A stretch of 64,000 nt of DNA from CAJXZP01 sp963974475 (GTDB lineage Bacteria > Bacteroidota > Bacteroidia > Flavobacteriales_G > Salibacteraceae). A program made the translations under genes and the position numbers. Each line of letters starts with the position of its first letter. Within the stretch, counting starts at the first letter, position 1. Location: NCBI GenBank assembly GCA_963974475.1, contig CAXBCR010000002.1, positions 282,893-346,892 on the forward strand, in the 5' to 3' direction. Of this stretch, positions 55,967 to 62,811 are shown piece after piece. Below the pieces are notes generated by a model. The model saw only the letters and a list, made by a program, of their open reading frames with translations. It made no database searches and was not told the DNA's origin.

Positions 55967-56164
55967 GCTGGTAACAATGGCTAAAAAAACATAGGGGTTT
56001 TGGTGGTAAATTGAAGGTTTAAGCTTTGATTGAAACCCGCCAAACCAAAATTTTGATAATGAAAAAAGAAAGATAATTATAAAAATATTTGGCTTGGCTA
56101 AGTGGTAAACTGAAAGGGCAGCGTTTCAAACTCCCCTACGTTTTTTAGCCGGGTCGTTGTGTGT
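55967..56164 (+). repeat. attC-like junction 1: large imperfect palindrome
   Basis: The left box is GCTGGTAAC (55967-55975), followed by AAT and the stem GGCTAAAAAAACATAGGGG (55979-55997). This pairs with CCCCTACG...TTTTAGCC (56133-56150), then GGGTC and the right box GTTGTGTGT (56156-56164). The left box does not match its own right box but exactly matches the start of module 1. The unpaired three versus five bases recall the unpaired central spacer of attC sites. The interior (about 135 bases) holds further sub-hairpins and a repeated GTGGTAAA.TGAA motif. Confidence 0.7.
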
Positions 56165-56306
56165 AATGCAAAAAATCGTGCATAACATCAACATTTGAAC
56201 TAAAAAAGCCAACCGCATAGTCAAGCACATTTCATTTTTTTCGTGCCTCAAAAAATAAAAAGAGCTTGCCCTTTCCCACCACACACTTTTACGAAATGAT
56301 AATATT

Positions 56307-56352
56307 TATACTCATTTAGTGAGTATATGAAAAATCTTATTTACATTAGTGA
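56307..56352 (+). promoter_or_regulatory. Candidate operator of the XRE regulator
   Basis: A perfect 8-bp palindrome TATACTCA-ttTAG-TGAGTATA (56307-56327) lies 47 bases before the regulator gene. The half-site TTAGTGA (56316-56322) recurs at 56346-56352, three helical turns away. This is the layout expected for a C-protein-type autoregulator of a restriction system. Confidence 0.55.
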
Positions 56353-56373
56353 ACGGAATTAAAAAAATTCGAA

Positions 56374-56571
56374 ATGAACCGAATAAAAGAGGTTTTAGAA
56401 CAAAAAGGAATAAAACAAATCTGGTTGGCTGAACAATTGGAAAAGAGTTACAATATGGTTCACTCTTACGCTCAAAACAAAAGACAACCAAGTTTAGACG
56501 ACTTGTATAAAATTGCAGAAATTCTAAATGTTGACATCAAAGAATTGTTAGTTTCCAATAAACCTGAATAG
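56374..56571 (+). CDS. XRE/Cro-type regulator, C-protein-like
   Basis: This is a 65-residue protein, little more than one helix-turn-helix: MNRIKEVLEQKGIKQIWLAEQ, then SYNMVHSYAQNKRQPSLDDLYKIAEILNVDIKELL. The size and place (10 bases before a DNA methyltransferase gene) are those of controller proteins that delay restriction after entry into a new host. A palindrome with a spaced half-site lies just upstream and is a plausible binding site. Confidence 0.88.
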   Translation: MNRIKEVLEQKGIKQIWLAEQLEKSYNMVHSYAQNKRQPSLDDLYKIAEILNVDIKELLVSNKPE

Positions 56572-56581
56572 AAAAAAGTAA

Positions 56582-59287
56582 ATGAAATCAACCGAAATAA
56601 AAACTAACGTTCAAAACTTAATAGACAAGTTCTCTAAAGAAGAATTTATCTATGATTTGTTGATTGCATACGGAATTTCAAAAACCTCTGTAACTCGACT
56701 AAAAAAAGGCGATTACAATTTTGCCAAAGCAAATGGCGAAATTTTATACAAAAAGAAAATATTCTTTAAAGTAGAAGCATCTAACAAATTATTAAGTAGC
56801 CTTGAGGAAATTGCTAAAGAAGAACGAATCGCAAAACACAAACCAAGATTTGCAATTCTTACTGACTATAAACAAATAGTTGCAAAAGACCTGAAACTCG
56901 GTAAAAATTTAGATATAGAATTAAAAGAATTACCGAATTATTTCGATTTCTTTTTACCATTAGCAGGTAGCGAAGTTTACAATGCAACAAACGACAATGA
57001 AGCTGACAGAAATGCTTCTTACAAAATGGCTTCGTTGTACGATTTGTTAATCGAAGAAAACCCACAGATTTACAACTCAAAAGCAAGTATTCATCATCTT
57101 AATATTTTCTTATCTCGATTATTGTTTTGCTTCTTTGCAGAAGACACAGAAATATTCGAAGAAGATAGCATTTTCACCAACACATTAGCTCAACATACTG
57201 CCGAAAATGGAAAAGACACAAATACTTTTTTAGATGATTTATTCAACAGATTAAACGATAAGAAAGCAGATAAATATCCAGACTATTTAGCAAAGTTTCC
57301 ATACGTAAATGGTGGATTGTTTAATGACAGCATAAGTTCGCCTGTATTCACAGCAAAGGCAAGAAAAACATTAATTGACCTTGGCGAATTACAATGGAAA
57401 GATATTAATCCAGATATTTTTGGCTCAATGATTCAAGCTGTGGTAATTCCGGATTATCGTAGTGATTTAGGAATGCATTATACTTCTGTAGAAAACATTC
57501 TAAAACTAATAAAACCATTGTTTTTAGATGAACTTTACGAAGAATTTGAAAAGGCTAAATCTATAAACCAATTAAGAACATTAATAAAAAGATTATCTGA
57601 AATTAAATTTTTCGACCCAGCTTGTGGTAGTGGAAATTTTTTGATTATTACCTACAAAGAAATACGTTTGTTGGAAATTAGAATTTTAGAAAAAATTATT
57701 GATTTAAGTCCAAATCCAACTTTAGAATTTACTCAAATACAACTCTCGCAATTTAATGGAATTGAAATAGATGATTTTGCTCACGAAATGGCAATACTTT
57801 CACTTTGGTTGGCAGAACACCAAATGAACAAAATTTTTGAAGAAACATTGTTTGACTTTGGTAGGTCCAACCCAATTCTACCATTAAAAGAAGCAGGACA
57901 AATAACACAAGGAAATGCAACAAGAGAAAATTGGAAAACTGCTTGTCCAATTACTAAAAAGGATGAAATTTATATTATAGGAAACCCACCATATTTAGGT
58001 GCAAGAGTTCAAGATGCAGAGCAAAAGAAAGATATGAAAATTGTATTTCAAGGAAAGAAGGGATACAATAATATGGATTACATAGCTTGCTGGTTTTATA
58101 AAGCAAAAGACTTTATAAAAGGGTTTAACGCAAATTGTGCATTTGTTACAACGAACTCTATTTGCCAAGGAGAACAAGTAGCTCTGATTTGGCCAAATAT
58201 ACTATCAGAGGATATTGAAATTGATTTTGCACACCAATCATTTAAATGGACAAACAATGCTAAAGGAAATGCAGGAGTTACTGTTATAATTGTTGGATTA
58301 AGAAACGTTAGTAAACAACCTAAATATCTGTTTATTGATAATTTTAAAAAATTAGCTAAAAACATAAACCCATATTTATTAGACAGTTCTAACACAATTG
58401 TATCAGGAAGAACTAAACCGTTATCAAGCTTTCCTTCAATTAGTTTCGGAAGTATGCCAAACGATAAGGGTTTTCTATTGTTAAGTGAAGATGAAAAAAA
58501 CACGTTAGTAAATCAAAATAAAGATTCCTTAAAATACATAAAACAGTTCTCTGGTGGTGCAGAATTCGTTAAGGGAATAAAAAAATACTGTTTATGGATT
58601 AATGATAAAGACATAAAACAAGCATATAAAGTTACACAAATAGCTGATAGAATAGATAATGTCGAAATTCATAGATTAAATAGTAAAAGAGAAGCAACAC
58701 AAAGTTTAGCAGAATATCCGCACTTGTTTGGGGAAATAAGACACCAAAACTCAGATTCAATTATTATTCCTGCAACATCATCTGAAAATAGAGATTATAT
58801 ACCAATTGGGTTTCTAGATAAAGACACTATTATTTCTAATTCTGCAATGGCTATTTATCACGCAAAGCCTTGGCTATTTGCAGTTGTAACTTCACGAATG
58901 CATATGGTTTGGGTTAGAAATGTTGGTGGCAAATTAAAAACAGATTACCGTTATTCAGCAAAATTATGCTACAATACCTTTCCTTTTCCAAACATTTCTG
59001 ATAAACAGAAAGAAACTTTAAGCTTGTATGTATTTGCGATTATAGATGAAAGAGCAAAACACAACAAAACAATGGCACAATTGTATAGTTCGACAACTAT
59101 GCCAAAAGATTTGTTAAAAGCACACCAAGAACTAGATACTGCAATAGAACAATGTTATCGTTTACAACCTTTCAAAAACGATACAGAGCGTTTAGAATAT
59201 TTGTTTAAGCAGTATGAAGAAATGACAAAAAAAGACACGCTTTTTGCAAAGCAAAAGAAAACAAGAAAGAAGAAAGCCAAACTATAA
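56582..59287 (+). CDS. MmeI-like DNA adenine methyltransferase with degenerate nuclease domain
   Basis: This is a 901-residue protein. The SAM motif DPACGSGNF (345-353) and the catalytic NPPY (IGNPPYLG, 466-473) mark a gamma-class N6-adenine methyltransferase. The C-terminal target-recognition part (HMVWVRNVGGKLKTDYRYSAKLCYNTFPFP) is that of MmeI/type IIL enzymes. The N-terminal 130 residues align by eye with the MmeI nuclease region (KPRFAILTDYKQI, YFDFFLPLAG), but the usual E-x-K reads FFKVEASNK, with no lysine, so cleavage by this subunit is doubtful. The helicase gene starts 3 bases downstream. Confidence 0.85.
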   Translation: MKSTEIKTNVQNLIDKFSKEEFIYDLLIAYGISKTSVTRLKKGDYNFAKANGEILYKKKIFFKVEASNKLLSSLEEIAKEERIAKHKPRFAILTDYKQIVAKDLKLGKNLDIELKELPNYFDFFLPLAGSEVYNATNDNEADRNASYKMASLYDLLIEENPQIYNSKASIHHLNIFLSRLLFCFFAEDTEIFEEDSIFTNTLAQHTAENGKDTNTFLDDLFNRLNDKKADKYPDYLAKFPYVNGGLFNDSISSPVFTAKARKTLIDLGELQWKDINPDIFGSMIQAVVIPDYRSDLGMHYTSVENILKLIKPLFLDELYEEFEKAKSINQLRTLIKRLSEIKFFDPACGSGNFLIITYKEIRLLEIRILEKIIDLSPNPTLEFTQIQLSQFNGIEIDDFAHEMAILSLWLAEHQMNKIFEETLFDFGRSNPILPLKEAGQITQGNATRENWKTACPITKKDEIYIIGNPPYLGARVQDAEQKKDMKIVFQGKKGYNNMDYIACWFYKAKDFIKGFNANCAFVTTNSICQGEQVALIWPNILSEDIEIDFAHQSFKWTNNAKGNAGVTVIIVGLRNVSKQPKYLFIDNFKKLAKNINPYLLDSSNTIVSGRTKPLSSFPSISFGSMPNDKGFLLLSEDEKNTLVNQNKDSLKYIKQFSGGAEFVKGIKKYCLWINDKDIKQAYKVTQIADRIDNVEIHRLNSKREATQSLAEYPHLFGEIRHQNSDSIIIPATSSENRDYIPIGFLDKDTIISNSAMAIYHAKPWLFAVVTSRMHMVWVRNVGGKLKTDYRYSAKLCYNTFPFPNISDKQKETLSLYVFAIIDERAKHNKTMAQLYSSTTMPKDLLKAHQELDTAIEQCYRLQPFKNDTERLEYLFKQYEEMTKKDTLFAKQKKTRKKKAKL

Positions 59288-59290
59288 AAT

Positions 59291-61255
59291 ATGCCAAATT
59301 TAGTACACGTAAATTACGACCAAACAGGAAACAGTAAAAGTACCAATGCTTTAGGTATGCGAGAAATGCAAGAAAAAGCATTTGAAGGCAGAACTGCACA
59401 ATATTTATTGCTAAAAGCACCACCAGCATCAGGTAAATCGCGAGCATTAATGTTTATTGCTTTAGACAAATTAAAAAACCAAGGTTTAAAAAAAGTAATC
59501 GTTGCAGTTCCTGAAAAATCAATTGGTGCATCTTTTGGCTCAACTGAACTTAAGAAATACGGCTTTTTTGCAGATTGGAAACCAAATCCAAAATATAACC
59601 TTTGTACACCAGGAAAAGAAAAAAGTAAAGTAACGGCATTCTTAAACTTTTTGGATTCTGACGAACAAATATTGGTTTGTACTCACGCTACTTTGCGTTT
59701 TGCTTTTGACGGTTTAGATGTTAAAAAACTAGATAATACTTTGGTTGCTATTGATGAATTTCATCACGTTTCGGCAGAAGGAGATAATATTTTAGGTCAA
59801 GTTCTAAAAAGCATAATGGCGAATTCAGAAGCTCATATTGTAGCTATGACAGGCTCTTATTTTAGAGGAGATAGTGTTCCAGTTTTAATGCCAGAAGATG
59901 AAGCAAAATTCACTAAAGTAACTTACACGTATTACCAACAATTAAATGGTTATGAGTTTTTAAAATCGTTAGGTATTGGATATCACTTTTACACAGGTAA
60001 ATATTTCAAAAAGCATCCTGACAAAGAACAGTCAGCATTAGCAGAAATTTTAGATGAAAACCAAAAAACCATTATTCATATTCCGAGTGTAACTTCAGCA
60101 GAATCTTCCAAAGAAAAATATGAAGAAGTAAATCACATTATTGACGTTTTAGGAGAATTGGAATTTCAAGATGAAGAAACAGGAGTATTACACATAAAAA
60201 GTCATAAAACAGGCAAAAGTTTAAAAGTTGCAGATTTGGTAAATGACAATCCAAAATCGCGAGATAAAATAAGTGCTTATTTGCGTGAAATAAATTCGGC
60301 AGATGATATAGATATTATTATTGCGTTAGGAATGGCAAAAGAAGGTTTTGATTGGCCTTATTGTCAACACGCATTAACCATAGGTTACAGAGGTTCCTTA
60401 ACCGAAATTATTCAAATTATTGGGCGAGCAACTAGAGATAGTAACAATAAAACACACGCTCAATTTACCAACCTAATTGCAAATCCTGATGCTGAAAGTG
60501 AAGAAGTAAGACTATCTGTTAACAATATGCTTAAAGCAATTACAGCGTCTCTATTAATGGAACAAGTTTTAGCACCAAACTTCAAATTCAAAATTAAAAA
60601 AGACGAAGATGATGAAGATGACGAAGATGATGACAAAACAATTAAAATAAGAGGTTTTAAACTTCCTACTTCACAAAGAGCAAAAGATATAATTGAAACT
60701 GATTTGAATGATTTAAAGGCGAAATTATTACAAGACCCTCAAATGCTAAAAGCAATGCCAGGAAATATTGAGCCAGAAGTAATCAACACAGTTTTAATTC
60801 CAAAAATAATTAGAGAAATCTATCCAGATTTAGATGATGAAGATGTGGAAGCAGTTAGACAACACGTAGTTGTGGATTCTGTAATTAAAAACAGTACAAT
60901 TGAGGAACAAGGCGACAAGAAATTTATAAGAATGGCAGGAAGTTTTGTCAATATTGATGATATTCATATTGACTTGATAGACCAGATAAATCCATTTCAA
61001 AAAGCATTTGAAATCTTATCAAAATCAGTAACTACGCAAGTTTTAAAACTAATTGACGAGCATATTCAATCGACCAAGTTTGAAATGACAGAAGAAGAAG
61101 CCATTTTGTTATGGCCAAAAATCAAAGAATGGGTAAAAAATAATAAAGGAGAGCAACCAAATATTCAAGCGTTTGACCATAAAGAAAAAAGAATGGCAGA
61201 AGCTTTAGTGTTTTTGAGAGAACTGAAACGTAAAAAAGCACTTGCAGATGGCTAA
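59291..61255 (+). CDS. SF2 (DEAD/DEAH-type) helicase of the restriction-like operon
   Basis: This is a 654-residue protein. Walker A is APPASGKS (43-50), the DExH box is IDEFHH (154-159), motif III is AMTGSY, motif V is MAKEGFDWP and motif VI is QIIGRATR (375-382). This is the translocase arrangement of type I/III/ISP restriction enzymes. An acidic run of Asp and Glu (438-448) separates the ATPase from a C-terminal helical region of unknown role. It overlaps the GIY-YIG gene by 8 bases, implying a fixed stoichiometry. It probably moves on DNA from unmodified sites. Confidence 0.88.
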   Translation: MPNLVHVNYDQTGNSKSTNALGMREMQEKAFEGRTAQYLLLKAPPASGKSRALMFIALDKLKNQGLKKVIVAVPEKSIGASFGSTELKKYGFFADWKPNPKYNLCTPGKEKSKVTAFLNFLDSDEQILVCTHATLRFAFDGLDVKKLDNTLVAIDEFHHVSAEGDNILGQVLKSIMANSEAHIVAMTGSYFRGDSVPVLMPEDEAKFTKVTYTYYQQLNGYEFLKSLGIGYHFYTGKYFKKHPDKEQSALAEILDENQKTIIHIPSVTSAESSKEKYEEVNHIIDVLGELEFQDEETGVLHIKSHKTGKSLKVADLVNDNPKSRDKISAYLREINSADDIDIIIALGMAKEGFDWPYCQHALTIGYRGSLTEIIQIIGRATRDSNNKTHAQFTNLIANPDAESEEVRLSVNNMLKAITASLLMEQVLAPNFKFKIKKDEDDEDDEDDDKTIKIRGFKLPTSQRAKDIIETDLNDLKAKLLQDPQMLKAMPGNIEPEVINTVLIPKIIREIYPDLDDEDVEAVRQHVVVDSVIKNSTIEEQGDKKFIRMAGSFVNIDDIHIDLIDQINPFQKAFEILSKSVTTQVLKLIDEHIQSTKFEMTEEEAILLWPKIKEWVKNNKGEQPNIQAFDHKEKRMAEALVFLRELKRKKALADG

Positions 61256-62468
61256 AAAGAAACTAACAATAGACGACATTTTTAATGATGACGATTTTGG
61301 ATTATTAGATTCAAAAGCCAAAACTTCGACTGTAAAAACAGATGAAGACAGGCTTATTGATTCCTTTGAAGAAATAAATGTGTTTTTTGATAAGAATAAT
61401 AGAGAGCCAAATTCGAGCAGTATGTCTGAATATGGACTTTTGGCAAAATTGAAGAATTTTAGACAAAATGAAAAACAGAAAAAAACTTTAAAACCTTTTG
61501 ACAGACATAATTTGTTAGGTTTTGTAGAAATGGAAAAACAAACCATTGATGATATTTTAAATGAAGAAGATGATTTTGGATTATTAGATTCTGATAAAGA
61601 TTTAGACATTTTCAGATTTAAACATACACCAAAACCAGATGAAAGAGCAGAATCAGATTTTGTTGCGAGAAGAAAAGCAATGAAAGAAAAGGACTTTGAA
61701 AAGTACGAAACAATGTTTCAGAAAGTCCACAAAGAAATAAAAGAAGGAAGAAGAAAGATAAAGCCATTTAAGAACATTGAAAAAAATCTACACGTTGGCG
61801 ACTATTATTTAATGGATGGAATTCTTTTGTATTTGGAATCTGCGAATTTAAAGCAAGAGGAAACGGAATTAGATTCTGGAAACAGAGTTAGAATTGAAGG
61901 ACGAACCAGAACCGTTTTTGAGAATGGAACTTTTAGTAATATGCTTTTTCGTTCTTTAGGTAAACAAATCCAAAAAAGTGGAAAACTGATTACGAATACG
62001 AATGAAAAACTAGAACAGGAATTGTTTGTAAATACTGGACTTGTAAAGGAAGAAGATTTACAAACTGGTTGGATTTATGTTTTGAAATCTAAATCAACGA
62101 ATTCGGAATTATCAAGTATTCAGAATTTATATAAAATCGGATTTGCGAGTAATTCTGTAGATGATAGAATTAAAAATGCGAAAAACGAAGCGACCTATTT
62201 ATTTGCTGACGTAAAGAAAATTGCGACTTACAAAGTTTATAATCGAAATGCGGATAAGTTGGAAAACCTTTTACACAGATTTTTCGCAAGTGCTTGTTTG
62301 GATATTGATTTATTTAACGAGAAAGGTCAAAGACTAAATCCGAGAGAATGGTTTGTCGTGCCTTTTGACGTGATTGAGGAATCAATCCAATTGATTTTGA
62401 ATGAAAGCATTGTGAATTACGAATACGACACAGAAACTGAAAGGATTAAATTAAAATCGGACAAATAA
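61248..62468 (+). CDS. GIY-YIG (T5orf172-type) nuclease with duplicated acidic N-terminal motif
   Basis: This is a 406-residue protein from the ATG at 61248, which overlaps the helicase stop. Two copies of a linear motif stand at residues 7-21 (TIDDIFNDDDFGLLD) and 99-114 (TIDDILNEEDDFGLLD). The C-terminal nuclease domain shows GWIYVLKS (274-281), LYKIGFA (294-300), R307, and E339 with HRFF just after, which are the GIY-YIG strand, arginine and metal-binding glutamate. It likely supplies the DNA-cutting activity missing from the methyltransferase subunit. The duplicated motif may dock on the helicase or methyltransferase. Confidence 0.82.
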   Translation: MAKKKLTIDDIFNDDDFGLLDSKAKTSTVKTDEDRLIDSFEEINVFFDKNNREPNSSSMSEYGLLAKLKNFRQNEKQKKTLKPFDRHNLLGFVEMEKQTIDDILNEEDDFGLLDSDKDLDIFRFKHTPKPDERAESDFVARRKAMKEKDFEKYETMFQKVHKEIKEGRRKIKPFKNIEKNLHVGDYYLMDGILLYLESANLKQEETELDSGNRVRIEGRTRTVFENGTFSNMLFRSLGKQIQKSGKLITNTNEKLEQELFVNTGLVKEEDLQTGWIYVLKSKSTNSELSSIQNLYKIGFASNSVDDRIKNAKNEATYLFADVKKIATYKVYNRNADKLENLLHRFFASACLDIDLFNEKGQRLNPREWFVVPFDVIEESIQLILNESIVNYEYDTETERIKLKSDK

Positions 62469-62469
62469 A

Positions 62470-62555
62470 GCCAACGCTCAAAGCCATACACATTCGCAAT
62501 TCGCTACAGCCAACGCTACGCCAAAAATTGCAAAAGAGTATGTCTCGCCAACACT
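62470..62555 (+). repeat. Short repeats GCCAACGCT downstream of the GIY-YIG gene
   Basis: GCCAACGCT occurs at 62470-62478 and 62509-62517, and GCCAACACT at 62547-62555. They are non-coding and near the end of cassette-like module 2. Confidence 0.5.
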
Positions 62556-62610
62556 CACATTTGAACTAAATAACAAACATCGGAAAACCAAGCAGAACGT
62601 GAAAAGCACT

Positions 62611-62811
62611 ACACACAACAATGTATATAAAACATAGCTATTATAGGCTTTCCCAGAGGTTTTTGTTTATTTATTAAGTCCGCCAAATTTTTATTTTTGT
62701 ATATTTAGAAATTAAAAGATAAATAGAAAAAATAAAAATTCGGCTCGTGTATAATCCGAAACGATAGTGTCTTTTTACACGCTACGTTTCATATACGGAG
62801 ACGTTAGCGAT
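62611..62811 (+). repeat. attC-like junction 2: large imperfect palindrome
   Basis: The left box is ACACACAAC (62611-62619), then AAT, then stem GTATATAAAACATAGC (62623-62638). This pairs with GCTACGTTTCATATAC (62781-62796), then GGAGAC and the right box GTTAGCGAT (62803-62811). The layout and partial sequence (AACAATG...AAACATAG; CTACGTTT) match junction 1. The next gene starts 17 bases after the right box. Confidence 0.7.

Larger units (their letters stand above)
54282..55975 (+). mobile_element. Cassette-like module 1 (HEPN-nuclease and membrane protein)
   Basis: The module starts GTTACCAGC and ends GCTGGTAAC (55967-55975), exact 9-base reverse complements, as the R' and R'' boxes of one circular integron cassette must be. 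It contains two + strand genes with no other cargo. No integrase is seen. Confidence 0.55.
56156..62619 (+). mobile_element. Cassette-like module 2 (restriction-modification-like operon)
   Basis: It begins GTTGTGTGT and ends ACACACAAC (62611-62619), exact 9-base reverse complements. It contains four + strand genes (56374-62468) and non-coding flanks that share the 14-mer ACATTTGAACTAAA (56191-56204 and 62557-62570). At 6.4 kb it is long for a gene cassette. Confidence 0.5.

Noticed and set aside
54282..62811. Calling the GTT boxes canonical attC sites
   Set aside because: None fits GTTRRRY beyond GTT, and two of the palindromes are about 200 bases, longer than typical attC. I therefore report them as attC-like only.
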